Shown here: one piece after another, positions 18,283 through 26,660 of the stretch
How the letters are laid out: every line of letters starts with the position of its first letter
How positions within the stretch are numbered: the stretch's first letter is position 1
From: Bacteroidota bacterium
GTDB lineage: Bacteria > Bacteroidota > Bacteroidia > B-17B0 > Aurantibacillaceae
Length of the DNA stretch: 64,000 nucleotides
Assembly: GCA_947450025.1 (NCBI GenBank)
Contig: CANFTW010000002.1
Coordinates: 1-64,000 of the forward strand
Direction: 5' to 3'
Position numbers and translations under genes: made by a program
Notes under the pieces: generated by a model
Databases searched by the model: none
The model's input: the letters and a program-made list of their open reading frames with translations, nothing else
Told to the model about the DNA's origin: nothing

Positions 18283-19131
18283 TTAAAAACGATAGCCAAA
18301 ACAATATCCTAAATACACTTTAGGCACTCCTCTGTATTCAGGTCTCAATTCAGTTGAATTAATGGGGGCTCCAAAGGCACCAAACACTTTAAAATTAAAA
18401 TTTGGGGATACTCTAAATATCCAACCATTTGAAATCATAATGGCAAGCTGATAGCCATTAGACCTTTGATAAATTTTTTGATTATTCGAAATACTAACTA
18501 CCTCATCATAGTCATATGACATATACTTTCCTAACAAGCCAACAAAATATTGAACACGCTTCGTGTTTCGAGGCATAAAATTAATTCCAAAACCAGCATC
18601 ATATTTTTTCTTGGCTTTATCTTTAGAATCCGCAATAAACATATTTAGTCCACCCATATGGGCATTAAAATTATAGCCTCCTAAAAAGGAAATGGACATT
18701 TTACTATTAAATAAATCTCGATCGTACATTAAGGTCACATCGCCATTAGCTAAGGCGAGGGCATTTATAGACAACATATTATTATTTAAATAATATAAGT
18801 TCAAAGGTTTTTTTTCAACTAAGTTTGCTTTCACTGGCAATTTTGAAGTTGATACTGAAGATTCGGCTGCCTTAGGAGCTAAAGTTGGCGGATTGTCATT
18901 AATGACCTCGGTGACGCCATTACTATATTTAATTAAAACAACATCTGTTTTAGAAATCACATAAGTTGGTCCTTCTATATTATTAAAATCCTTGTATTTA
19001 ATATCTTTAGAGTTAATTTCTAAAACTTTGGCTGAAATTAAATTAGCCCCAGTGGTGTATAACACATCTTGACTAAACATCGGAAGATTTACCAATATCA
19101 GTACAAAAAAAAGTATGGCTCTAAAATTCAT
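18283..19131 (-). CDS. Secreted/outer-membrane protein, first of a tandem paralogue pair
   Basis: The protein has 282 residues with a signal peptide (AILFFVLILVNLPMFSQ). The N-terminal module ISAKVLEINSKDIKYKDFNN...DVVLIKYSNGV matches the module in the following gene position by position (LNG/ISAK, ISYKD, VLLTEYQNG), which shows a tandem duplication. The C-terminal 150 residues look like barrel strands (MSISFLGGYNFNAHMGG, YLGYCFGYRF). It is co-transcribed with its paralogue. The role is unknown; an outer-membrane or surface role is inferred from the signal and strand pattern. Confidence 0.75.
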   Translation of the reverse strand: MNFRAILFFVLILVNLPMFSQDVLYTTGANLISAKVLEINSKDIKYKDFNNIEGPTYVISKTDVVLIKYSNGVTEVINDNPPTLAPKAAESSVSTSKLPVKANLVEKKPLNLYYLNNNMLSINALALANGDVTLMYDRDLFNSKMSISFLGGYNFNAHMGGLNMFIADSKDKAKKKYDAGFGINFMPRNTKRVQYFVGLLGKYMSYDYDEVVSISNNQKIYQRSNGYQLAIMISNGWIFRVSPNFNFKVFGAFGAPINSTELRPEYRGVPKVYLGYCFGYRF

Positions 19132-19263
19132 TTACAATTATTTAATCTGCATAAAAATAGGCAATAAATACAGATATAAAAACTCTTTTATTAGCCAACA
19201 TTGGTATATTATTTATAGAATATTTACATCAATTTCACTAATTTAGTGCTCTTAATACGGAAT

Positions 19264-20709
19264 ATGTTTAAACTTAAAAATTACATTAACGGTGAGTTAG
19301 TTGACCCTATCTCAAACCAGCACATTGATAACTATGACCCATCTCGTGGCGTGGTCTATTCTTTAATACCTGATAGCGATGAACGAGATGCTGAAAAAGC
19401 AATTTCGGCTGCTAAAGAAGCGTTTAAAACTTGGAGTATTACACCCAAAGAAACGCGTTCAAAATATCTTTTAAAAATTGCTTCATTAATTGAAGAACAA
19501 TTAGATGAGTTAGCAAAAGCAGAAAGTTTAGATAATGGTAAACCCTTACACTTAGCTAAAACAGTTGATATTCCGAGGGCTGCATCTAATTTCCATTTTT
19601 ACGGAACTGGTATTTTACACTATGCCGCTCATGCTCACAGTATGGAAGATACAGCTATTAACTACACTTTACGCCAACCTGTTGGTGTTGCTGGATGTAT
19701 TTCGCCGTGGAATTTACCGTTGTATTTATTCAGTTGGAAAATTGCTCCGGCTTTGGCTGCTGGTTGTACAGTGGTTGCTAAACCATCAGAGATTACTCCA
19801 ATGACCGCTTACTTGCTTTCTGAAATATGTATTAAAGCAGGTTTACCAAAAGGGGTGTTAAATATTGTTCATGGCATTGGACATAAAGTAGGTAATGCCA
19901 TTGTAAGTAGTACCGATGTGCCTTTAATTTCCTTTACTGGTGGCACTAAAACGGGTGCTAACATTGCAAGCATTGCTGCGCCAATGTTCAAAAAATTGTC
20001 TTTAGAATTAGGTGGTAAAAATCCAAATATCATTTTTGCTGATTGCGATTATGATAAAATGCTAACGACTACCATGTTGTCGTCTTTTGCTAATCAAGGT
20101 CAAATTTGCTTATGTGGTTCTAGAATATTTGTAGAACGTTCTATCTACGAAAAATTTAAAACCGACTTTGTAGCCAAAACACAAAAATTAGTTGTAGGGG
20201 CTCCAATGGATGATAAAACAAAAATTGGCGCCGTTGTTTCGAAACCTCATATGGAGAAAATTTTATCTTATGTGGAGTTAGCCAAACAAGAAGGCGGAAA
20301 AGTTTTATGTGGTGGCAAACAAGCAACCATGAGTGGAGAATTTGAAAATGGTTATTATTTAGAACCAACCATCATTGAAAACTTATCTTATGATTGCCGC
20401 ACTAACCAAGAAGAAATTTTTGGACCAGTAGTTACCATCATGCCTTTTGATACGGAAGAAGAAGTGATGATGTTTGCCAATTCAACACAATATGGTTTAG
20501 CTTCAACAGTATGGACGCAAGACATCACCAAAGCAAATCGTGTAGCCATGAATTTACATACCGGTATTGTTTGGATTAACTGTTGGTTATTACGTGATTT
20601 ACGCACGCCTTTTGGCGGTGTTAAATCATCAGGTGTTGGAAGAGAAGGTGGTTTTGAAGCGTTAGACTTCTTTACAGAACCAAAGAATGTTTGTGTAAAA
20701 TTAAAATAA
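19264..20709 (+). CDS. Aldehyde dehydrogenase, ALDH8/2-aminomuconic semialdehyde dehydrogenase type
   Basis: This is a 481-residue NAD-dependent aldehyde dehydrogenase. Motifs are SPWNLPLYLFSWKIAPALAA, SFTGGTKTG, LELGGKNPNI (general base Glu), NQGQICLCGSRIFV (nucleophilic Cys) and EEIFGPVVTIMPF. Over its length it resembles AmnC and ALDH8A1, which oxidise 2-aminomuconic 6-semialdehyde or 2-hydroxymuconic semialdehyde. The presence of an AmnD-like deaminase two genes later supports the 2-aminomuconate assignment in kynurenine-type tryptophan catabolism. The ATG at 19264 (MFKLKNYINGEL) fits the family; a GTG at 19246 is upstream in frame. thiL follows after 4 bases. Confidence 0.86.
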   Translation: MFKLKNYINGELVDPISNQHIDNYDPSRGVVYSLIPDSDERDAEKAISAAKEAFKTWSITPKETRSKYLLKIASLIEEQLDELAKAESLDNGKPLHLAKTVDIPRAASNFHFYGTGILHYAAHAHSMEDTAINYTLRQPVGVAGCISPWNLPLYLFSWKIAPALAAGCTVVAKPSEITPMTAYLLSEICIKAGLPKGVLNIVHGIGHKVGNAIVSSTDVPLISFTGGTKTGANIASIAAPMFKKLSLELGGKNPNIIFADCDYDKMLTTTMLSSFANQGQICLCGSRIFVERSIYEKFKTDFVAKTQKLVVGAPMDDKTKIGAVVSKPHMEKILSYVELAKQEGGKVLCGGKQATMSGEFENGYYLEPTIIENLSYDCRTNQEEIFGPVVTIMPFDTEEEVMMFANSTQYGLASTVWTQDITKANRVAMNLHTGIVWINCWLLRDLRTPFGGVKSSGVGREGGFEALDFFTEPKNVCVKLK

Positions 20710-20713
20710 AAAC

Positions 20714-21760
20714 ATGTTAGAAAATAGCGGAAGAACAGAGTTAACAACATTAGGTGAATTTGGATTAATTAAACACTTAACCGAACATGTTGAATTACAT
20801 AATAGCTCATCGATCAAAGGAGTTGGCGATGATGCAGCTGTCATAAAATACGAAGGAGAAAAACACACTTTAGTATCTACTGATATGTTAGTAGAAGGTG
20901 TGCATTTTGATTTAACCTATGTGCCTTTAAAACATTTAGGATATAAATCAATCATTGTTAATTTATCAGACATCTGTGCGATGAATGGTATACCTAAACA
21001 AGTAACAGTTAGCATCGCTGCATCCAATCGTTTTTCGGTAGAAGCATTAGAGGAATTATATGCAGGGATGATTTTTGCTTGTAACAAATACAATGTAGAT
21101 TTAGTTGGCGGCGACACGACTTCAACTACTAGCGGTTTAGTAATTAGCATAACGGTTATTGGTGAAGCCAACAAAGAAGACATTGTTTATAGGAATGGTG
21201 CTAAAGAAAAAGATTTGCTATGTGTTAGTGGCGACTTAGGCGGTGCTTACATGGGCTTACAGGTTTTAGAAAGAGAAAAATTTGTATTTAAAGACAACCC
21301 TACCATACAACCAGATTTAGTAGGCAACGATTATATTTTAGAACGTCAATTAAAACCAGAAGCTCGTGTAGACATTGTTGAATTATTAAAAGGCTTAAAT
21401 GTCAAACCAACGAGCATGATTGATGTAAGCGATGGTTTAGCATCAGAGTTAATGCACCTTTGTACACAATCTGATTTAGGTTGCGAGTTATATGAAGAAA
21501 AAATTCCTTTAGATCCTCAGACATTTGATAGAGCTCGTGAATTTAATTTAGACCCAACGGTTTGTGCCTTAAGTGGTGGCGAAGATTACGAACTATTATT
21601 TACCGTGCCAATGAGTGATTATGATAAAATAAAACACTTGCCTGATTTTACGATCATTGGACATATGACACCAAAAGCAAGTGGCATTAATTTAATTGCT
21701 AAAGCAGGTACCTCTCATCCAATATCAGCACAAGGTTGGAATGCCTTTAAACAAGATTAA
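20714..21760 (+). CDS. thiL: Thiamine-monophosphate kinase
   Basis: ThiL phosphorylates thiamine monophosphate to the diphosphate coenzyme using ATP. The 348-residue sequence shows the AIR-synthase-like fold motifs: GVGDDAAVI, STDMLVEGVHFDLTY with Mg-binding Asp, NLSDICAMNG, VGGDTTSTTSGLVISITVIG, DVSDGLASELMHL and LSGGEDYELLFTV. It is longer than E. coli ThiL (325) by a modest N-terminal piece. It lies between two genes of aminomuconate catabolism with tight spacing. I infer shared transcription, not a shared pathway. Confidence 0.93.
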   Translation: MLENSGRTELTTLGEFGLIKHLTEHVELHNSSSIKGVGDDAAVIKYEGEKHTLVSTDMLVEGVHFDLTYVPLKHLGYKSIIVNLSDICAMNGIPKQVTVSIAASNRFSVEALEELYAGMIFACNKYNVDLVGGDTTSTTSGLVISITVIGEANKEDIVYRNGAKEKDLLCVSGDLGGAYMGLQVLEREKFVFKDNPTIQPDLVGNDYILERQLKPEARVDIVELLKGLNVKPTSMIDVSDGLASELMHLCTQSDLGCELYEEKIPLDPQTFDRAREFNLDPTVCALSGGEDYELLFTVPMSDYDKIKHLPDFTIIGHMTPKASGINLIAKAGTSHPISAQGWNAFKQD

Positions 21761-21796
21761 TTTTTAAAACATATTAAACTTTCTAAACTTAAGAAC

Positions 21797-22219
21797 ATGA
21801 GCACAGAAAAATCAATTGAATCATCAAAAGCACCAGAGCCCGTAGGATTATATCCACACGCACGCCGTGTTGGTAATTTATTATTTTTAAGCGGTGTTGG
21901 TCCACGTGAACGTGGTACTAAAAAAATACCTGGTGTAGAATTAGATGAAAATGGAAACATTTCTTCTTATGATATTGCGGCACAATGCCACAGCGTATTC
22001 CGTAACATTAAATATATTTTAGAGGACTCTGGTAGTAGCTGGGATAAAATTGTAGACGTGCAAGTATTTTTAACGAACATGAAAGACGACTTTAAAATTT
22101 ATAATGCCTTATGGGCTGAGTATTTTTCAGAAAACCCTCCTTGCCGCACAACGATTGAAATTAATTGCTTACCAACGCCAATTGCAATTGAGTTAAAGGT
22201 GATTGCGACGATTGATTAA
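21797..22219 (+). CDS. RidA-family 2-aminomuconate deaminase-like protein
   Basis: The 140-residue YjgF/RidA fold protein has the GLYPHARRVGNLLFLSGVGP strand, the insert RERGTKKIPGV and the C-terminal CRTTIEINCLPTPIAIELKV with the substrate-binding Arg. The insert and length are features of the AmnD subgroup, which hydrolyses 2-aminomuconate to 4-oxalocrotonate and ammonia, rather than general RidA (about 128 residues). With the ALDH8-type dehydrogenase upstream it makes two consecutive steps of the kynurenine/2-aminomuconate route. The other pathway genes (KynU, HaaO, ACMSD) are not in this window. Confidence 0.85.
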   Translation: MSTEKSIESSKAPEPVGLYPHARRVGNLLFLSGVGPRERGTKKIPGVELDENGNISSYDIAAQCHSVFRNIKYILEDSGSSWDKIVDVQVFLTNMKDDFKIYNALWAEYFSENPPCRTTIEINCLPTPIAIELKVIATID

Positions 22220-22256
22220 TTTTGATATTTATTAATGACTGTATAAAAAATCAAGA

Positions 22257-23138
22257 ATGAAAAAAAATGAATTACCAAAATTTCATGAAACATTTAATCC
22301 AATATTAGATGTTTTAAATGATGGAAAAATTATACATGTCAGAGAATTACAAAATAAGGTATTAGAAAAATACTATTCCCATCTTTCACCTGAGCTATTA
22401 GATCAAAAGACAAAGTCTGGAGATATACTTATTTATAATAGAATAGCTTGGGGTAAATCTTATCTCAAAAAAGGTGGTTATATTATGTTTCCTGAAAGGG
22501 GAATGGTTCAAATTACTGAAAAAGGCAAATCTCAAAAAAAAGAATTGAAATTAAGTGAGATAGAAGGTAATTCTAATTTTTTAGAATTCTATACTGAAGA
22601 AAAAGGAATTTCAAAAAACACTGAAATCAAAAACTCAACACCTCAAGACTTAATAGATACTGGATTTACTGAAATTGAAACTCAGGTAAAAAATGACTTG
22701 TTAGACAAATTAAAAACGATCGATCCATATTATTTCGAGAAAGTCATTTTAATATTATTAAAAAAAATGGGCTATGGAGATTTTATTGAAACTTCAAAAT
22801 CTGGCGACGGAGGTATTGATGGTATAATAAATGAAGATAAATTAGGATTAGATAAAATCTATATTCAAGCCAAGAGATATGGGGAAAATAAAGTCCGCGA
22901 AAAAGAAATAAGAAATTTTATTGGAGCAATGAGTGGCGATACAAGTAAAGGTGTATTTGTTACAACTTCTACTTTTGATGCAGGAGCTGTAAAAAAAGCT
23001 CATGATGCTCATCATACAATAATCTTGTTAGATGGTAGTAAACTTGTTGACTTAATGCACCAATACAATGTTGGCATTCAAATAAAAGCAACATACGAGG
23101 TTAAAGAATTAGATGAAGATTTTTTCGAGGGTCAATAA
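22257..23138 (+). CDS. Mrr-like type IV restriction endonuclease
   Basis: This 293-residue protein has an N-terminal Mrr_N winged-helix part (about 5-95; the WGKSYLKKGGYIMFPERG stretch is typical) and a C-terminal PD-(D/E)xK nuclease, Mrr_cat. The catalytic residues are readable: E161, D188 in SGDGGIDGI, and Q204-A-K206 in IYIQAKRY. Mrr enzymes cut DNA carrying foreign methylation. No methyltransferase or other defence gene is adjacent. It follows the AmnD-like gene by 37 bases; TAATTTTG at 22217-22224 matches a -7 box, but no TTG lies at the right distance. Confidence 0.9.
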   Translation: MKKNELPKFHETFNPILDVLNDGKIIHVRELQNKVLEKYYSHLSPELLDQKTKSGDILIYNRIAWGKSYLKKGGYIMFPERGMVQITEKGKSQKKELKLSEIEGNSNFLEFYTEEKGISKNTEIKNSTPQDLIDTGFTEIETQVKNDLLDKLKTIDPYYFEKVILILLKKMGYGDFIETSKSGDGGIDGIINEDKLGLDKIYIQAKRYGENKVREKEIRNFIGAMSGDTSKGVFVTTSTFDAGAVKKAHDAHHTIILLDGSKLVDLMHQYNVGIQIKATYEVKELDEDFFEGQ

Positions 23139-23141
23139 TTC

Positions 23142-23552
23142 ATGCACCAATCCCTTGCCCACATAGCCCTAGTAGTAAACGATTACGATGAAGCTATCAA
23201 CTTTTACACTCAAAGCTTACATTTTACCTTATTAGAAGATAAAGTCATGAGTGCTACTAAACGCTGGGTGATGATTGCGCCACCAGGTAGCACAGGTACT
23301 ACAATTTTATTAGCCAAAGCTGCTAACGAAGAACAACAAAGCAGAGTTGGTAATCAAACTGGAGGGCGAGTCTTTTTATTTTTATATACGGATGATATTG
23401 ACAGAGATTATAAAAATCTCCTTGATAAAAAAGTAACCATTGTTCGTGCTTTAGAAGACCAGCCACATGGCAAGGTATTGGTATTTGCTGATTTATATGG
23501 CAACTTGTGGGATTTGATAGAGCCAAATCTAGATTCTACTTTCTTAACATAG
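23142..23552 (+). CDS. Glyoxalase/VOC-family protein
   Basis: The 136-residue protein consists of two beta-alpha-beta-beta-beta units of the vicinal oxygen chelate fold: LAHIALVVNDYDEAINFYTQ at the start and FLFLYTDDIDRDYKN in the second half, closing with FADLYGNLWDLIEPN. Metal ligand candidates are H6 and the Glu near the C-terminus. The substrate is unknown; members include glyoxalases, dioxygenases and resistance proteins. It begins 3 bases after the mrr stop, so it is probably on the same transcript. Confidence 0.85.
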   Translation: MHQSLAHIALVVNDYDEAINFYTQSLHFTLLEDKVMSATKRWVMIAPPGSTGTTILLAKAANEEQQSRVGNQTGGRVFLFLYTDDIDRDYKNLLDKKVTIVRALEDQPHGKVLVFADLYGNLWDLIEPNLDSTFLT

Positions 23553-23605
23553 ATTAAGTAAATATCACAGAAATTTAACGAACTTTATTCTAGTATATAA
23601 AATGC

Positions 23606-24490
23606 ATGGAACGTAAAGAGTTTATTAAATCAATATTAGGAATAGCTGCTATGACAACATTAGGAGATTTAAAATCGTTTGCCAATAAATTGCCCGAACA
23701 AGATGAAGAAATGCCAGTCTTATTTATAGGACATGGCTCACCTATGAATGCGATAGAAGACAATGAGTTTTCGAGAGGATGGAAAGCCATTGCTAAAACA
23801 TTACCAAAACCAAAAGCGATTTTATGTATCTCAGCACATTGGGAAACGAAAGGTACTTTTGTAACAGCGATGGATAAACCACAAACCATTCACGATTTTG
23901 GCGGTTTCCCTCAAGCTTTATTTGATGTGCAATATCCAGCACCTGGTAGCAAATGGTTAGCCGATGAAACTAAAAAAATAATTACTTCAACACCCGTTGG
24001 ATTAGATGAAACTTGGGGCTTAGATCATGGGACTTGGAGCGTTGTAAGACCCATGTTTCCAGATGCAAGTATTCCGGTAATACAATTAAGTTTAGATTAC
24101 ACAAAAGACACTCAATACCATTATGATTTAGCTAAGCAATTAGCGGGCTTACGCAAAAAAGGTGTCTTGATTATTGGTAGTGGTAATATGGTTCACAATT
24201 TTCAATATGCTAGATTTAGTGGTAATTTCAACGAACACTTTGGGCATGATTGGGCATTAGAGGCAAACGACAGCTTTAAAAAATTAATTTCTGACAATGA
24301 TGTAAAATCATTAGTCAATTATAAAACGTATAGTAAAGCCTTACAATTATCTTCCCCTACTCCCGATCATTATTTACCAATGATTTATAGTATTGCGTTA
24401 CGTGGTAAAAATGAAAAAGTAAGCTACTTTAATGACGCTGTAGTTGCGGGTTCTTTTTCAATGACATCGGTAGTAATTAATAAAGCTTAA
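23606..24490 (+). CDS. ygiD: 4,5-DOPA dioxygenase extradiol-like (YgiD/LigB family)
   Basis: This is a 294-residue class III extradiol dioxygenase-like protein. Metal-ligand motifs are FIGHGSPMNAIEDN, CISAHWETKG, LDHGTWSVVRPMFP and DHYLPMIYS. The family ranges from plant DOPA dioxygenase to bacterial YgiD, whose native substrate is unsettled. An N-terminal stretch (KEFIKSILGIAAMTTLG) precedes the catalytic domain and looks like an export signal without a twin-Arg motif; this differs from E. coli YgiD, which lacks it. The ATG at 23606 is the only start that stays in frame. Confidence 0.88.
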   Translation: MERKEFIKSILGIAAMTTLGDLKSFANKLPEQDEEMPVLFIGHGSPMNAIEDNEFSRGWKAIAKTLPKPKAILCISAHWETKGTFVTAMDKPQTIHDFGGFPQALFDVQYPAPGSKWLADETKKIITSTPVGLDETWGLDHGTWSVVRPMFPDASIPVIQLSLDYTKDTQYHYDLAKQLAGLRKKGVLIIGSGNMVHNFQYARFSGNFNEHFGHDWALEANDSFKKLISDNDVKSLVNYKTYSKALQLSSPTPDHYLPMIYSIALRGKNEKVSYFNDAVVAGSFSMTSVVINKA

Positions 24491-24538
24491 TATTATAAAA
24501 CACAGATGACACTGATGAGGATGATTAAAAATGATTTT

Positions 24539-25261
24539 ATGATGATAAAACTACATATAGTAACGGTATTGTTTTTTAGTATAAATTTCAATAGCGTTGC
24601 TCAAAACAACTTAAAAACAAGTGCTCCAAGCTTGTATTACCTATTTAAAGAACCAAAAATAAAATCAGCTAAACCACCAGTCATTATCTTAATGCATGGT
24701 TTTGGAAGCAACGAAAAAGATCTATTTTCATTTGCAAACCAATTCCCAGATAGTTTCTTGGTGATTTCATTACGTGCACCAATTGAATTAGGAAAAGATA
24801 GTTACGCATGGTATCATCTAAGGTTTGAAGATGGTAAACCTATTAGTAACCCCATTGAAGCCGAAGCAAGCAGATTGATGATTATTGAGTTTATCAATAC
24901 ACTCAATAATAAACACGCTTTTAACAACAAACGCGTTTACTTATGTGGCTTTAGTCAAGGCTCTATAATGGCATACAGTGTGGGTTTAACAGTTCCTGAA
25001 AAAATAAAAGGCATCGCGGTTATGAGCGGAAGATTATTAGAAGAGGTCAAGCCTATCATTGCTAGCAAAGAAAAATTAAAAAATCTGAGCGTGTTCATTT
25101 CTCACGGAACCAATGATGATGTTCTTCAAATTAATAATGCGCATGAAGCAAATACTTATTTAAAAAAATTAGGCATTACTGCTACCTACAAAGAGTATCC
25201 AGAAGCGCATACCATTAGCAACACTATGTTAGATGATATGTTAGTTTGGCTGAGGAAATAA
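24539..25261 (+). CDS. Secreted phospholipase/carboxylesterase-type alpha/beta hydrolase
   Basis: This is an alpha/beta hydrolase with oxyanion HGFGSNEKD, nucleophile Ser in CGFSQGSIM, catalytic Asp in HGTNDDVLQ and His in PEAHTIS. The architecture matches the carboxylesterase/phospholipase family (YpfH and AB hydrolase_2). Choosing the ATG at 24539 gives MMIKLHIVTVLFFSINFNSVAQ, a signal peptide, for a 240-residue precursor; an ATG at 24506 would add 11 residues ahead of it. The enzyme is therefore predicted to be periplasmic or outer-membrane located. The substrate is unknown. Confidence 0.83.
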   Translation: MMIKLHIVTVLFFSINFNSVAQNNLKTSAPSLYYLFKEPKIKSAKPPVIILMHGFGSNEKDLFSFANQFPDSFLVISLRAPIELGKDSYAWYHLRFEDGKPISNPIEAEASRLMIIEFINTLNNKHAFNNKRVYLCGFSQGSIMAYSVGLTVPEKIKGIAVMSGRLLEEVKPIIASKEKLKNLSVFISHGTNDDVLQINNAHEANTYLKKLGITATYKEYPEAHTISNTMLDDMLVWLRK

Positions 25262-25324
25262 ATATTATGTTAGATTATTAATTTAATTATAAAATATTAA
25301 TTTCATTATACTATAATCAATATT

Positions 25325-25804
25325 ATGAGCACAACACAAAAAATGACCATCTGTTTATGGTTTGATAAACAAGGTGAAGATGCTGCTAAGTTTTATACCT
25401 CTATTTTTAAAAACTCTTCTATTGGCAGTATTAGTAGATATGGCAAAGAAGGTTTTGAATTTCATGGAATGCCAGAAGGAACTGCTTTAGTAGTAAGTTT
25501 CAAATTAAACGACATGAATTTTAGCGCCTTAAATGGTGGTCCACACTATAAGTTCAACGAGTCCATGTCGATTGTAGTGAGCTGTGACACACAAGAAGAA
25601 ATTGATCATTATTGGAATCACTTAACGGCCGATGGCGGAAAAGAAGGGCAATGTGGTTGGTTAAAAGATAAATACGGAATTTCTTGGCAAATTATTCCGA
25701 GTGTTTTAGGAAGTTTAATGAGCGATACAACAAAAGCATCTAAAGTAACCATGGCATTTATGCAAATGAAAAAAATGGATATTGAAACATTAAAAAACGC
25801 TTAA
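25325..25804 (+). CDS. PhnB-like VOC-family protein
   Basis: The 159-residue protein is of the 3-demethylubiquinone-methyltransferase/PhnB-like VOC group: KMTICLWFDKQGEDAAKFYTS at the start, then SIGSISRYG and VSFKLNDMNFSALNGG, with the DGGKEGQCGWLKDKYGISWQ block near residue 110. Proteins of this group are small, cytoplasmic and mostly without assigned substrate. It leads a run of three small genes (VOC, SRPBCC, DUF1801) with gaps of 11 and 2 bases, a combination often seen together in Bacteroidota and Firmicutes. Confidence 0.88.
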   Translation: MSTTQKMTICLWFDKQGEDAAKFYTSIFKNSSIGSISRYGKEGFEFHGMPEGTALVVSFKLNDMNFSALNGGPHYKFNESMSIVVSCDTQEEIDHYWNHLTADGGKEGQCGWLKDKYGISWQIIPSVLGSLMSDTTKASKVTMAFMQMKKMDIETLKNA

Positions 25805-25815
25805 TAAATAAAAAC

Positions 25816-26232
25816 ATGAGTAAACCAGTAATTACAATAGAAACCATCGTAAATAAACCCATTGATACAATTTGGGACTGTTGGACAAAACCAGAACACA
25901 TTACCAAATGGTGTTTCGCATCAGACGATTGGCATGCACCAAGCTCAACTTCTGAATTTAAAATTGGCGGTAAATTATCCACCAGAATGGAAGCCAAAGA
26001 TGGCAGTTTTGGATTTGATTTCTGGGGCATATACAACGATATAAAACTAAACGAAAAAGTAAGTATAACATTAGGTGATGACAGAAAATGGGATACTTAT
26101 TTTTCTAGAGTTGATGGCGGCGTAAAAGTTATAGAGGAATTTGAAGCGGAAAGCGAAAACCCAGTTGAGATGCAACAAACTGGATGGCAAATGATTTTAA
26201 ATAATTTTAAAAAGTATACAGAGAGTTTATAG
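25816..26232 (+). CDS. SRPBCC/AHSA1-domain protein
   Basis: The 138-residue protein of the START/Bet v1-like SRPBCC fold is of the AHSA1 type: ITIETIVNKPIDTIWDCWTK, EHITKWCFASDDWHAP, then WGIYNDIKLNEKVSITL and the C-terminal helix VEMQQTGWQMILNNFKKY. Such proteins bind a hydrophobic ligand in a deep pocket; no enzyme activity is established for this subgroup. It is translationally close to the DUF1801 gene (2-base gap). Confidence 0.88.
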   Translation: MSKPVITIETIVNKPIDTIWDCWTKPEHITKWCFASDDWHAPSSTSEFKIGGKLSTRMEAKDGSFGFDFWGIYNDIKLNEKVSITLGDDRKWDTYFSRVDGGVKVIEEFEAESENPVEMQQTGWQMILNNFKKYTESL

Positions 26233-26234
26233 GC

Positions 26235-26660
26235 ATGCAGGCTAAATTCAAAGATGTCGATTCATATATCGCTACATTTCCCAAAGATGTACAAGCAACT
26301 TTAGAACAAGTTAGAAATGTCATTAAATCATCCGTTCCAAAAGCCGAAGAGGTAATCAGTTATAATATGCCTGCATACAAATACTTAGGCCTGTTAGTTT
26401 ATTTTGCAGGCTATAAACAGCATATTGGTTTTTATCCTACAGCATCAGGAATTACTGTATTTAAAAATGAACTATCAAACTATAAAAATGCCAAAGGCTC
26501 TGTACAATTCCCTTTAGATAAACCGATGCCGCTAGCACTCATTAAGAAAATGGTGAAACATAGGGTGAAAGAAAATCAAGAAAAAGAAAAAAGAAAAACG
26601 AAAAAACAATTAAAAAATGTAATCCAAAAAAAGATTAATGTAAATAAAAAGTCTATTTAA
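26235..26660 (+). CDS. DUF1801 (YdhG-like) protein
   Basis: The 141-residue protein has the DUF1801 core: DVDSYIATFPKDVQATLEQV, EEVISYNMPAYKY, LLVYFAGYKQHIGFYPTASG and FPLDKPMPLALIKKMVKHR. B. subtilis relatives of this fold (YdhG, FrxA-type) have been described as iron chaperones. The C-terminus is a strongly basic tail (KENQEKEKRKTKKQLKN), longer than usual, that could bind nucleic acid. Its last 8 bases overlap the 3' end of the opposing RMD1-like gene. Confidence 0.85.
   Translation: MQAKFKDVDSYIATFPKDVQATLEQVRNVIKSSVPKAEEVISYNMPAYKYLGLLVYFAGYKQHIGFYPTASGITVFKNELSNYKNAKGSVQFPLDKPMPLALIKKMVKHRVKENQEKEKRKTKKQLKNVIQKKINVNKKSI

Noticed and set aside
20388-20750. Minus-strand frame of 120 codons across the ALDH/thiL junction
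   Set aside because: It is antisense to conserved coding sequence with no recognisable motif.
22257-23552. A full restriction-modification or defence island around mrr
   Set aside because: Neighbours are metabolic genes (AmnD-like deaminase and VOC protein); no methyltransferase, helicase or other defence gene is present.
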